Below are positions 33,081-41,728 of a DNA stretch of 64,000 bases, piece after piece. The stretch's first letter is position 1, and the number at the start of each line of letters is the position of its first letter. Below the pieces are notes generated by a model. It had not been told where the DNA came from. It made no database searches and was given only the letters and a program-made list of their open reading frames with translations. The DNA is taken from the NCBI RefSeq assembly GCF_050320395.1, contig NZ_CP144459.1, forward strand, positions 1,178,001-1,242,000, written 5' to 3'. This DNA comes from Treponema_C sp050320395 (GTDB lineage: Bacteria > Spirochaetota > Spirochaetia > Treponematales > Treponemataceae). A program made the position numbers and the translations under genes.

Positions 33081-33512
33081 ATGAATGTCAAAAAAGCGCT
33101 GATCCTGTGTCTTTGTATGTGTGCCGCCGCTTTTCTTTTCGGCGAGAATTTTAATTTGACGATTACCCTCGAAAACGTTACTCCGAAGGGCGGAACGGTT
33201 TTTTTAGGCCTTCACGACAGTGCCGAAGCTTTAAAGCAAAAAAAGTTTTTCAAGCTGTTTGAGCTTTCTCCGGATTCGCAAACCCTTACAATAGCCGAAT
33301 CCGTTCCCGCAGGCGAATACGTATGCGCCGTATTTCAGGATCAAAACGCTAACGGGCAGCTCGACACAAATTTTATCGGCATTCCCAAAGAACCGGCCGG
33401 TTTTTCAAACTATGAAGGCGGAGGACCTCCCGGCGGCTTTAAAAAATTAAAGTTCAGTGTGCAGTCCGATACGGAAATAACCGTAAAGCTTTTGCGGATG
33501 AAAGGAAAATAA
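33081..33512 (+). CDS. exported DUF2141-like protein
   Basis: A 143-residue protein with a signal peptide (MNVKKALILCLCMCAAAFLFG) and a beta-sandwich-like body. LTITLENVTPKGGTVFLGLHDSAEA, PAGEYVCAVFQDQNANGQLDTNFIGIPKEPAGFSN and GFKKLKFSV fit DUF2141. The DQNANGQLD loop looks like a calcium-binding type. Function unknown. ATG 33081 follows CGGAG; a GTG at 33057 is a less likely start. Confidence 0.8.
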   Translation: MNVKKALILCLCMCAAAFLFGENFNLTITLENVTPKGGTVFLGLHDSAEALKQKKFFKLFELSPDSQTLTIAESVPAGEYVCAVFQDQNANGQLDTNFIGIPKEPAGFSNYEGGGPPGGFKKLKFSVQSDTEITVKLLRMKGK

Positions 33513-33538
33513 GTCTTCCCGTACCGGATTTTGTCATA

Positions 33539-33973
33539 TTAACTCAGCACTTCAAACCGGTAGGCTTTTTCTTTGTTGTCAAAAACATAATTATATGTTT
33601 TACCCGTATCCGCACTTATTTCCTGCTTTGAAGGCCCTAAAACGGTTGTAACCCGTTTATGCAATATACCGGGACGGGTATTCGAAAAAGAAGACTCGAT
33701 TATATGGTTTTCCGGCGTAACGTAAAAACCTGAACCGGTCTTTTCATAGAAAAATTGAGGCTCTTCGCCGTCTACACTGTGCACGGTAATCTGTCCCGAA
33801 AAAACGGCCGCCGCTATACTTGTTTTATTGACATATACTTTTACGGCGTTCGGGTTTTGTTCCAGCCATTTTTTTACACGGTCTTTTTTCCCCTTCGTCA
33901 TTACCGTTATTACTATTCCGTACAGGATAAAAAATACGGGAATAGCGATATACAGTATCGGAACATTATTCAT
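33539..33973 (-). CDS. membrane-anchored protein of unknown function
   Basis: A 144-residue protein with one N-terminal membrane helix (PILYIAIPVFFILYGIVITV) and a soluble beta-rich domain (AVKVYVNKTS, VHSVDGEEPQFFYEKTGSGFYVTP). Not recognised. The ATG at 33973 is chosen because GGGAG lies eight bases upstream; the ATG at 33979 is too close. Upstream is a hairpin that overlaps this ribosome binding region. It is similar in theme, not in sequence, to the 34138 gene. Confidence 0.7.
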   Translation of the reverse strand: MNNVPILYIAIPVFFILYGIVITVMTKGKKDRVKKWLEQNPNAVKVYVNKTSIAAAVFSGQITVHSVDGEEPQFFYEKTGSGFYVTPENHIIESSFSNTRPGILHKRVTTVLGPSKQEISADTGKTYNYVFDNKEKAYRFEVLS

Positions 33974-33987
33974 ATACATTCTCCCAT

Positions 33988-34125
33988 AAAAAGTCAAGAA
34001 GAAAGTATCAACTTTCGATTGACTTTTTACGCACGTTCGCAACGAAGTGAGAACGTGCATATGATATACAAGTTTGCCAAGCGCAAACTTGGGTAAATAA
34101 AAGCCGTGCTATTTGTACGGCTTTT
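33988..34125. repeat. four consecutive hairpins between two minus-strand genes
   Basis: Perfect stems: AAAAAGTCAA (33988-33997) with TTGACTTTTT (34019-34028) and an inner GAAAGT/ACTTTC; GCACGTTC (34031-34038) with GAACGTGC (34051-34058); CAAGTTTGC (34069-34077) with GCAAACTTG (34083-34091); AAAAGCCGT (34099-34107) with ACGGCTTTT (34117-34125). The last looks like a two-way terminator. The first could attenuate the 33973 gene. Confidence 0.8.
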
Positions 34126-34137
34126 ATTTTACACTCC

Positions 34138-34590
34138 TTAATTATTTTTTTCGATTGTATCGAGCTTTGTTGCCGGACTTTTATCTCCGGTAACGCCGAG
34201 TTTTTCCAGCATATCTTCAAATTGCGCAATGCCGATCAATTCGCAATTTATTTTCGTTTCTTTACCCTCGGAATCGACGGCGTACAGGGTACAGGCATTT
34301 TCTCCTCTTGAGCTTACGATTTTTGCCCGAAACGACACCTTGTCCAACGGAAACACATCGGTTTTTTTACCTTTTTTTACCGTAAGCGTTTTTTCGTCAA
34401 GGGTAACGGTCATTATATTATCAACTATAATTACCTTAAAATAAACGGCGAGAGCCAGGAAAAAAATCAGCCACCCGACGAATACGGCACTTGAAAACCT
34501 GCTTACAATGAAGGCGATAATTGCAGCGGCAAAAAATCCGTATATGCAATTCAAAAGAATTCTGTACACCTTTGTTTTATAGATATTCAT
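34138..34590 (-). CDS. small membrane protein of unknown function
   Basis: A 150-residue protein with two hydrophobic segments near the N-terminus (about residues 10-29 and 34-55) and a beta-rich soluble part (NIMTVTLDEKTLTVKKGKKTDVFPLDKVSF, GENACTLYAVDSEGKETKINCELIGI) resembling a bacterial PH-like domain (inference). GGAGGT precedes the ATG. A terminator follows at 34099-34125. Confidence 0.7.
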   Translation of the reverse strand: MNIYKTKVYRILLNCIYGFFAAAIIAFIVSRFSSAVFVGWLIFFLALAVYFKVIIVDNIMTVTLDEKTLTVKKGKKTDVFPLDKVSFRAKIVSSRGENACTLYAVDSEGKETKINCELIGIAQFEDMLEKLGVTGDKSPATKLDTIEKNN

Positions 34591-34659
34591 TTAAATATAC
34601 CTCCTATTCTATCTATTATACATGTTTCTATTGAGAATACAAGGGAGTGATTGATAGTA

Positions 34660-35289
34660 TTATATCGGGCTGCAGGATTGCCGCTTTATCAATGTATTCA
34701 ATCCCGCTGTGCTGCTTTCAAGGAAATCTTTAATTTCCATTATGGAATCTTTTTCAAGTATAAAAAGGAGATTATCGATTCTCCACAGTTTTTCAAAAAT
34801 ATTCTTTCCACAGGTATATATCAATGCTTGATAAAAAATATATAAGAGTGAATCTGTTTTTATTTTGTAATTTTCAAAATCCTCTTTATCAAATGTTACG
34901 TATTCTTTCTTAAAATACGTATATAATTTATATTCTTTTTTAAATTTTCTTTTTTTATTAAAACTTACGAAAAAAAGTTGTAGAGATAAAATATTCAGGA
35001 TTTCTTTTTTATATTTTATATAATCGATTCTTGAAAAAATATCCAAGAGCGTACCCAGTCTGAATATCTTTTTTGAGCGGCCGCACATTTCATCAAGCAG
35101 CATAAACGATTCTTTAATGTATATATTCTTTTTAAAATTCTTTATGATTCGTTTTTCGATAATTTTTAAGTGTTTTCCCATAAGAAAACAGGTAATAAAT
35201 TCAAGATAGTGTTCTTTAAAATCAGCGTATTTTAATATTCGATATGATTTAAATCCGTTATACGGCGGTAAATGTTCAAATTCTTCCAT
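34660..35289 (-). CDS. AT-rich orphan protein of unknown function
   Basis: A 209-residue protein rich in Lys, Ile, Phe and Tyr, and encoded by visibly AT-richer DNA than its neighbours. It is mainly helical (KIIEKRIIKNFKKNIYIKESFMLLDEMCG, LLDIFSRIDYIKYKKEILNIL). No domain is recognised. It has no Shine-Dalgarno sequence and lies 30 bases after the 35320 gene, so the two are probably one unit. The composition suggests recent acquisition. Confidence 0.6.
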   Translation of the reverse strand: MEEFEHLPPYNGFKSYRILKYADFKEHYLEFITCFLMGKHLKIIEKRIIKNFKKNIYIKESFMLLDEMCGRSKKIFRLGTLLDIFSRIDYIKYKKEILNILSLQLFFVSFNKKRKFKKEYKLYTYFKKEYVTFDKEDFENYKIKTDSLLYIFYQALIYTCGKNIFEKLWRIDNLLFILEKDSIMEIKDFLESSTAGLNTLIKRQSCSPI

Positions 35290-35319
35290 GGTACAGCGTT
35301 GCTCTCGGGAATATAGACT

Positions 35320-35538
35320 TTAAATAACGTTCACACTTTTTCGCCACCACGTGTCATTTTTTAAAATCTCCCATACGGTTTGAACACTCGCTTCGCTCAT
35401 TTTTTTTAAAGCATCTTCTTCCGATACGGTTTTATGTTTGGCAGCTTTTTCGGTAAGATAATCAAGATAATTTACCAATTCCTGATAGTAATAGTACGGT
35501 AAAGCCTTTATGCGTTGCTCCAACAATTCATAGGACAT
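35320..35538 (-). CDS. small DUF2281-like protein
   Basis: A 72-residue helical protein. SYELLEQRIKALPYYYYQELVNYLDYL fits the DUF2281 pattern, often found as the antitoxin-like partner of a PIN toxin. Here the next gene is the AT-rich orphan and not a PIN protein. GGAGGA precedes the ATG. Confidence 0.65.
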   Translation of the reverse strand: MSYELLEQRIKALPYYYYQELVNYLDYLTEKAAKHKTVSEEDALKKMSEASVQTVWEILKNDTWWRKSVNVI

Positions 35539-35731
35539 AGCTTCCTCCTATATTAAAGATTATAGCACATAATTAAAAAAAATAATACAAAAATCCCTTC
35601 GGTTAAGAGATATGGGGCGGCATTGCGGTTTTATCCGTGAATGCCGCATAAATGTCACATAAATGTAAGGTTTCTATGTTATTGTTTTAACCGAAAAAAG
35701 AAATTTTTATTACTTTTAGTGTGAGGTTTTT

Positions 35732-36409
35732 ATGGAAATTATACGGATTGAACATGTGTCCAAGACCTACGGCAAGGGCGATATACCGGTAAAAGCCCTT
35801 GATGACGTGAGCCTTTCGGTTGGCAGGGGTGAGTTTGTTGCGATTGTCGGTTCTTCGGGGAGCGGAAAAAGCACCCTCCTTCATATTTTGGGCGGGGTGG
35901 ATTCACCCGATTCGGGAAAGATTTTTATTCAGGGCGAAGATATTTCGAAGTACACGGAAGATGAACTTGCCCTTTTTAGGCGCAGGAAGGTGGGGCTTGT
36001 CTATCAGTTTTATAACCTTATCCCGAACCTTTCTATCGAAAAAAATATCGGCCTGCCGCTTGTGCTTGATAAGCAAAAGGTCGACAAGGATAAACTTATC
36101 AATCTTGCCGAAAAGCTCGGCATAAAAAATAAGCTAAGCAATTTTCCGCACGAACTTTCAGGCGGACAACAGCAGAGGGCGGCCATTGCGCGGAGCCTCA
36201 TTTATTCTCCCGCCCTCCTTTTGGCGGACGAGCCTACGGGAAACCTTGACCGCAAAAACACCGACGAGATTATGAGCCTCCTTCAATATGCAAATAAAAC
36301 CTATAATCAAACCGTTTTAATGGTAACGCATGACGAGAGGCTCGCCCTTTCCGCTTCGAGGATTGTGGAATTGTCGGACGGTAAAATTGTAAAGGACGAG
36401 GCTCTATGA
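35732..36409 (+). CDS. ABC exporter ATPase, MacB/LolD type
   Basis: A 225-residue ATPase. Walker A GSSGSGKST, signature LSGGQQQR, Walker B LLLADEPTG, and the family-typical EDISKYTEDELALFRRRKVGLVYQFYNLIPNL. It pairs with the FtsX-like permease encoded next, overlapping by four bases. Such pairs, often next to two-component systems, export or sense antimicrobial peptides or lipoproteins. GAGG precedes the ATG. Confidence 0.92.
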   Translation: MEIIRIEHVSKTYGKGDIPVKALDDVSLSVGRGEFVAIVGSSGSGKSTLLHILGGVDSPDSGKIFIQGEDISKYTEDELALFRRRKVGLVYQFYNLIPNLSIEKNIGLPLVLDKQKVDKDKLINLAEKLGIKNKLSNFPHELSGGQQQRAAIARSLIYSPALLLADEPTGNLDRKNTDEIMSLLQYANKTYNQTVLMVTHDERLALSASRIVELSDGKIVKDEAL

Positions 36410-39027
36410 AAAAACTCTGCATAAAAAATTACGATGTGAAAAAAAACGGAGCCGTCCTCCTCGCCGTTACAATGACGGGCATATTTTTTTCGCTCTTTGT
36501 GAATATAGCTTATTCTTCATATTCAAGTAAGATTGCTTCTCTTAAAGAACGCTTCCCCTACGATGCCGTTACGCGTAAATCCTATACACAGGAAGTGCGG
36601 AGCCTCATCGCCGCTCACAAAAACGTCAAGGAAACCCGCATCATTCGGGACTTGATTTCGATTCGGCATGAGGGTGTTTTATGCACGCTTGAAGAAGCGG
36701 AAGGCAGTATGCTCACCCGTGATGCCTTGATTGAAGGGAAGTTCCCGAAAGACAACACGGAGCTTATAATCTCTACGGAATTTAAAGAAAGGTTCGGTCT
36801 TGGAATAGGCGATACACTGAGCGTAACCGCGGGGAAGCGCATTGTGCGGTTAAAGGAAGGGGGAAAGGCAGCCGAAAGCGAAACTTCCGCCGAAACCGGC
36901 ACCGAAGAAGGTAATGAGCGGATTGTGCCTGCGGGAGAATATCCTGCAAAAGGCGAAGCCTTCCGTCCTGAAGGAGAGCGCTCCTTTACCATTACCGGCA
37001 TTTTTAAAAATAACAGGACTACCGTCGCGGCAAATCCGAATGTGAAGACTTCAGCCTTAGGCGATGCTTTTAAGGACGGAAGACATGCAAAAATAGCCCT
37101 TGTTTTTGCAAATAAATGGAAGGGCTATAAAACCGTAAAAGACCTTGCTTCTTTGATAGAGCCTGAAACAGAGGACTTCCGCAATGTCTTTTTTGTAAAC
37201 GATCTGCTTCTTGCCGTATACGGAGCCTTTGACCGAAAAGAAATTTCTATTGAGCAAATCCTTACGGTAACGCTTTTTCCTCTCTATCTTGCGGTGGGAA
37301 CGGTTCTCGTCTTTGTGCTGATGCTTAAAAATATTTACGGCATTTGGGCCTTCAATAAGATACGGACGCTTGCAATGTATAAAAGTATCGGCTCCTCACG
37401 TAAACAGCTCAAAAAACTCGTGGTAAAAGAAGCCTTAAAGCAAGCCCTGCCTGCGGCCTTCTTCAGCCTTATTCCGGGCAATATCCTTTCGTTTCTTATT
37501 ATCGAGTTTATAAAGGGGACAGAGAAAAACGCTCAACATCAAATTGTTTCGAGCTATAATTTCAGTATAACGATGAATCTTATTGCAGGAGTCTTTGTCT
37601 TTATCTGTGTTGCGCTCTCTGCAAGTATCCCTGCCCGTAAGCTTTCCCGCATGGGTATTATCGAAGCATTAAAAGGAGGCTTTGAGCTTAAAAAAGATAA
37701 ACGGAAAAGGCAGGCAAAAAGCCTTGAAAAAGAATTGCGCAAAAACAACTTTACTCTTTTTAAGGCGAGTACCGCCCTTGTTACCTTTTCGCTTAGCCTC
37801 ATCTTTTTTATTTTGCTTATGGAAACGGGACTTCATGTAGAGCGCAATTATTGGAAAACTGAGAGCGTCTATAATTTTTATCTTTTTTTGCGCACCCACA
37901 GAAAAGGAATCCCCGAGCCCTTTCAGCGCCTGCAAGACAAGTTCGATAAAAAAGATTATTTAATTTACACGCAAAAATATGCGTTTATGTATCCCGAAAC
38001 TTTTTTGTCGGACGAGTTTAAAAAAAAGGGATTTTATAAAAAGGCGGAGGGTAAACTTTTTAAAAGAGAAAACGGTAAGGCGGTTATCTCGGTGTTTTTT
38101 ACCGGCCTTTTGCCTGATGATTTTAAAAAGTTAACGGGGCACAGCGATTACCGCGGAATTGTGGTGCTTAACTCTGTCCGCAAAAATTTTGAAGATGAGG
38201 TTTCCAAGGCTCAATACATTCCCTATTTTGACGAAAGCGTAAAAAGTCTTCCCATAACTCTGTACGGAATCGGCAGTACAGGCAGTGATATGGCGGAAAA
38301 AGAATTCGTTGTCGAAAAATACATTATGGAGCTTCCCCAAGATTTTTTAGACGATAGAAACGAAATTGCAAGCGGCTATGATGCGGTGGTCTTTATTCCG
38401 GCAGAAGAATTGGATCGGCTTTTGCATGAACATTTTACTCCGAAAAACGAATACGATTATACGTTTACTCAATATTTTATGAATATCCGCACCGAAGAGC
38501 ATAAAAATACGCCTCTTGCCGATGAAAACTATTATAACAATCTTTTAAAAAATTATGTGCAGGAAGAAGAGCGGTTCAGTGTTGAAGGTGAACAATTGCA
38601 CTCGGCCAATAAGTCCGAATCCGATGTGCTTTCCCTTTTATTGTATTCGGTATGTGCCGTCTGCACTCTGATTACCCTTGCTACCGTGTACGCTGCCGTA
38701 AACATGTTTTTTGCCCGCCGAAAGCGCGAAATATTTTTGCTTAAATCATGCGGCATTCGGGAAGCGGAACTAAAAGCCTTACTTATGCGCGACTATTTTT
38801 ATTTTATGCTGCGCTCGGTGCTGTATGCCGTACCGCTTTGTACAGGCTTAACGCTTTGGTACGGAACATTGAGCATTTCGTTTACGTTTAAACGCTTTTT
38901 AATCTATATGAACTATCCTGTGCTCGCAGTTCTTACCGCCCTCATCGCCTCCGCCGTCTACCTCTTTTTCCGCCTTGGCGCAAAGCGTTTTCAAGGCATG
39001 AATATAGCGGAGGAAGTAAGGGAGTAA
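36406..39027 (+). CDS. FtsX-like ABC permease, BceB type size
   Basis: An 873-residue membrane protein. A first helix near residue 20 is followed by a large extracytoplasmic loop, helices near 280-420, a second helix-loop unit from about 450, a long loop, and closing helices near 745-865. The FtsX motif MYKSIGSSRKQLKKLVVKEA and the second-half LLKSCGIREAELKALLMRDY are clear. Two FtsX units and large loops fit the detoxification/lipoprotein export families. A low-complexity stretch rich in E and G (about 150-185) lies in the first loop. It converges, across the Rpn gene, on a two-component system. Confidence 0.9.
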   Translation: MKKLCIKNYDVKKNGAVLLAVTMTGIFFSLFVNIAYSSYSSKIASLKERFPYDAVTRKSYTQEVRSLIAAHKNVKETRIIRDLISIRHEGVLCTLEEAEGSMLTRDALIEGKFPKDNTELIISTEFKERFGLGIGDTLSVTAGKRIVRLKEGGKAAESETSAETGTEEGNERIVPAGEYPAKGEAFRPEGERSFTITGIFKNNRTTVAANPNVKTSALGDAFKDGRHAKIALVFANKWKGYKTVKDLASLIEPETEDFRNVFFVNDLLLAVYGAFDRKEISIEQILTVTLFPLYLAVGTVLVFVLMLKNIYGIWAFNKIRTLAMYKSIGSSRKQLKKLVVKEALKQALPAAFFSLIPGNILSFLIIEFIKGTEKNAQHQIVSSYNFSITMNLIAGVFVFICVALSASIPARKLSRMGIIEALKGGFELKKDKRKRQAKSLEKELRKNNFTLFKASTALVTFSLSLIFFILLMETGLHVERNYWKTESVYNFYLFLRTHRKGIPEPFQRLQDKFDKKDYLIYTQKYAFMYPETFLSDEFKKKGFYKKAEGKLFKRENGKAVISVFFTGLLPDDFKKLTGHSDYRGIVVLNSVRKNFEDEVSKAQYIPYFDESVKSLPITLYGIGSTGSDMAEKEFVVEKYIMELPQDFLDDRNEIASGYDAVVFIPAEELDRLLHEHFTPKNEYDYTFTQYFMNIRTEEHKNTPLADENYYNNLLKNYVQEEERFSVEGEQLHSANKSESDVLSLLLYSVCAVCTLITLATVYAAVNMFFARRKREIFLLKSCGIREAELKALLMRDYFYFMLRSVLYAVPLCTGLTLWYGTLSISFTFKRFLIYMNYPVLAVLTALIASAVYLFFRLGAKRFQGMNIAEEVRE

Positions 39028-39055
39028 CTAAAGCGGATAATTATTGCATTATGAA

Positions 39056-39084
39056 TTGAAAACGTGTGATTTTCGTGCTATAAT
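39056..39084 (+). promoter_or_regulatory. promoter of the Rpn-like gene
   Basis: TTGAAA, 17 bases, TATAAT, followed by GGGAGG before the ATG at 39107. An ordinary leadered promoter. Confidence 0.7.
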
Positions 39085-39106
39085 TAAAGGCGTCGGGAGG
39101 TTAAAA

Positions 39107-39979
39107 ATGCACAAAAGTTTTGATGATTTAACCATCGCCGATGATTTTATGTTTTGCAAGGTAATGCAGGATGAGGAAGTATGCAAAACTTTTCTTGAAA
39201 TGACCCTGACCGGCCAAATCGGAAAAATCATATACTTATCATCGCAAAACGCAATAATCACCGGTTCGGAAGCAAAAGGCATACGTCTTGATATACTGGC
39301 CAAAGATGAAAACGGTAAAACTTACGATATAGAAATGCAGGCCGTTAATGAACATAATCTTCCGAAAAGAATGCGTTACTATCAGGCGGCTATCGATATT
39401 CTGTTTTTAGACAAAGGTGAGCATTATAGCAGCCTGAACGATACCTATATAATCTTTTTGTGTCTTTTCGATTCGGTTGGAAAAGATAAACCTGTTTACA
39501 CATTTGAAAATGTCTGCCTTGAAGACAGGCAAACACTCTTACAAGACGGCACAAAAAAGATTATAATAAACGCAAGCGCCTTTAAAAAAGCCGAAGACAA
39601 AAATTTAAGCGGCTTTCTGGAATACGTCAAAACCGGCACGGTTACGACAGAGTTTACAGGGAGGATAGAAAAGATGATAGAAAAAGTAAAAAGCACTGAA
39701 CAGGCAAGAAATGAATACCGCTTTATATCCGGATTTGAAATGGACGCCCGCTATTACGGTAGACAGGAAGGTATAAAAGAAGGCCGAGAAGAAGGTATAA
39801 GAGAAGGCCGAAAAGAAGGTATAAAAGCGGGTATAGCTCAAGGCAGAAGCGAGGGCTTTGCCGATGGTTTATATCAAAAAGCTCTTGAAACGGCAAAGCT
39901 GATGAGATTTGAAAATCTGGGTAGTGATTTGATTTCAAAGGTTACAGGTCTTTCCATAGAGGAAGTGGAAAATTTGTGA
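39107..39979 (+). CDS. Rpn family PD-(D/E)XK nuclease/transposase-like protein
   Basis: A 290-residue protein of the Rpn/PD-(D/E)XK transposase family. The N-terminus FDDLTIADDFMFCKVMQDEE and the catalytic region IRLDILAKDENGKTYDIEMQ (D, E and Q of the nuclease core) are clear. The C-terminal part has a three-unit repeat of EGIKEGRE type and a helical tail ending LSIEEVENL. These nucleases promote recombination or act in phage defence; they are common and mobile in Treponema. The start has GGGAGG. It sits alone between the ABC exporter and a convergent two-component system. Confidence 0.85.
   Translation: MHKSFDDLTIADDFMFCKVMQDEEVCKTFLEMTLTGQIGKIIYLSSQNAIITGSEAKGIRLDILAKDENGKTYDIEMQAVNEHNLPKRMRYYQAAIDILFLDKGEHYSSLNDTYIIFLCLFDSVGKDKPVYTFENVCLEDRQTLLQDGTKKIIINASAFKKAEDKNLSGFLEYVKTGTVTTEFTGRIEKMIEKVKSTEQARNEYRFISGFEMDARYYGRQEGIKEGREEGIREGRKEGIKAGIAQGRSEGFADGLYQKALETAKLMRFENLGSDLISKVTGLSIEEVENL
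39767..39838 (+). repeat. 24-base tandem repeat inside the Rpn-like gene
   Basis: Three units start at 39767, 39791 and 39815, each encoding EGI(K/R)xGRx. The repeat number could change by slippage without shifting frame, since the unit is a multiple of three. Confidence 0.8.
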
Positions 39980-40017
39980 TTGAAAAAGTATAAGTTAATT
40001 ATTTGCAATAATATTCT

Positions 40018-41106
40018 TCAAATTCCCTTATAAAACGTAAATTTAAATACGGCACCGTTTTCGTTGTAAGCGCAAAGGGTACCGTTGTTTTTTTCGGCAA
40101 TGGATTTTGCGATGTTTAAACCTAAGCCGAAACCTTTGGAATCGGGAGTTTTATAAAAGCGGTTAAAGACGGAGCGCAAGGCTTCTTTTTGAATACCGCT
40201 CCCGTCATCTTTAAAGATAACTTCCGTGTAAAGGGGCGTTTCGTTAAAAAAGACGTTTACAGTGTTTCCCTTTGAAAGATAGGAAGCTGCATTTTTAAAA
40301 ATATTCATAAAGGCTTCGGTTATCCAATAATAGTCGGCGTTTATAAGGATACCGGAAGATTCGATATGAACGGCAATACCTTTTTGTTCAAAAAGATGTT
40401 CGCAAGCCTCATAAGCTTCAAAACAAGCTTCATAAACGGAAAGCGGAGCTTTTTTCATCGGCACGGTTCCGGATTCAAGGCTTGCCGAATGAAGCAGCCT
40501 TTCGGTAAGCTCATTTAAGCGGTGCAGCGGAGAATTATCTGCGGACGGGCTTGAGTTTTCCAAAGAAAGGAGCATTGCCGTAATGGGTGTTTTTATTTGA
40601 TGGGCTATATCTTCAAGATTTTTTTGAAATCTAAGCTTTTCGGCTTGAGCATTTTCCCGTTCAAAAATGAGTTCGGTATACAGCTTGTAAAGCCTATCGT
40701 AAAGAATCCCCCCGTTTTTAGGAATCAGTTTTCCCTCTCCTTTTTCAAGGGAATCAAGGTAGGAGGCGATGTTGTCCGTTTCTTTTTTATTCTGCCGCCT
40801 GTAAAAAAAACATTCCAAAAGAAAGGCACTCAAAATCAAAACAAAGACGGCACAGAACATAAGATAAAAAAAGGAGTAGTCCTCCCTATACATGAGTTTT
40901 TCAAGGAGTTCCGTTTTTATGTCTTCCGTCCGTATGCTCTCCGTTTTTATTTTTTGCAGGGCTTCAATTTTTTGTTCATCGGGAAGATACTGTAATACGG
41001 CGGAAAGAGAAGCCGTATATTTTGCCTGAAAGTTTTTGTAAGCAAAAAAACTGAGAGCCGTCAAAATGCAAAAATAAACGGCAAAGCGTATTTTTAAGCC
41101 TCGCAT
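40018..41106 (-). CDS. sensor histidine kinase
   Basis: A 362-residue membrane kinase. Two helices (about 7-24 and 77-98) enclose a short extracytoplasmic loop. The phosphoacceptor region is EDIAHQIKTPITAMLLSLE (His near residue 172), and the ATP domain has NIFKNAASYL and GFGLGLNIAKSI. It phosphorylates the response regulator encoded one base upstream. The short loop and gene context fit an envelope-stress sensor. Confidence 0.92.
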   Translation of the reverse strand: MRGLKIRFAVYFCILTALSFFAYKNFQAKYTASLSAVLQYLPDEQKIEALQKIKTESIRTEDIKTELLEKLMYREDYSFFYLMFCAVFVLILSAFLLECFFYRRQNKKETDNIASYLDSLEKGEGKLIPKNGGILYDRLYKLYTELIFERENAQAEKLRFQKNLEDIAHQIKTPITAMLLSLENSSPSADNSPLHRLNELTERLLHSASLESGTVPMKKAPLSVYEACFEAYEACEHLFEQKGIAVHIESSGILINADYYWITEAFMNIFKNAASYLSKGNTVNVFFNETPLYTEVIFKDDGSGIQKEALRSVFNRFYKTPDSKGFGLGLNIAKSIAEKNNGTLCAYNENGAVFKFTFYKGI

Positions 41107-41107
41107 G

Positions 41108-41722
41108 TTAACCCTTCCACCTGTAGCCTATTCCTCTTACGGTTTCTATCTTTGAGCTGCCTATCTTGTTTTTAAGGCGGCTCATCGTAACGGTCAGCGT
41201 GTTATCTTCTACAAATGCCTCGTCCTTATCCCAAATATGTTCCAAGATAAGGCTGCGCGTTAAAACCGTGCTCGAGTTATTTAAAAAAAGGCTCATTATT
41301 TGATATTCTTTTTTTGTCAATATAATTTCCTTTTTATCGATGAGAATTATAGGCTCTCCGTTTTTTATATTCAAATAAATATCCTGATTATTGTTCCGGC
41401 GTAAAATTGCGTTTATCCGCGCTTTAAGCACATTGAGGCTGAAAGGCTTTGTTACATAGTCGCAAGCCCCTTCTTCCAAGGCCCTGACAATCGTTTGCTC
41501 ATCATCTTGAACCGAAATAACTATGCAAGCCGATTTTATTTTCGGGATAAGCGGTAAAGAAGATTCTCTGCCAAGGTTTAAATCGAGGAGTACAATATCG
41601 GAATCAAGATAGGGCAAAGCCTCTTTTATCGAGGCAGCTTCCGCAATATCGAAATCCGCCTTAAAAAAGGTTTTTATCTCTTTTCGTATCGCATCATCGT
41701 CTTCAATTATAAGGAGGGTCAT
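41108..41722 (-). CDS. OmpR-type response regulator
   Basis: A 204-residue regulator. The receiver domain has acidic DDD near residue 9, phospho-Asp in DIVLLDLNLG (about 47) and Lys in VTKPFS. The C-terminal winged helix reads LTKKEYQIMSLFLNNSSTVLTRSLILEHIWD and ETVRGIGYRW. It is partnered with the histidine kinase downstream and could control the FtsX-type exporter at 35732-39027. Confidence 0.92.
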   Translation of the reverse strand: MTLLIIEDDDAIRKEIKTFFKADFDIAEAASIKEALPYLDSDIVLLDLNLGRESSLPLIPKIKSACIVISVQDDEQTIVRALEEGACDYVTKPFSLNVLKARINAILRRNNNQDIYLNIKNGEPIILIDKKEIILTKKEYQIMSLFLNNSSTVLTRSLILEHIWDKDEAFVEDNTLTVTMSRLKNKIGSSKIETVRGIGYRWKG

Positions 41723-41728
41723 AAGTTT

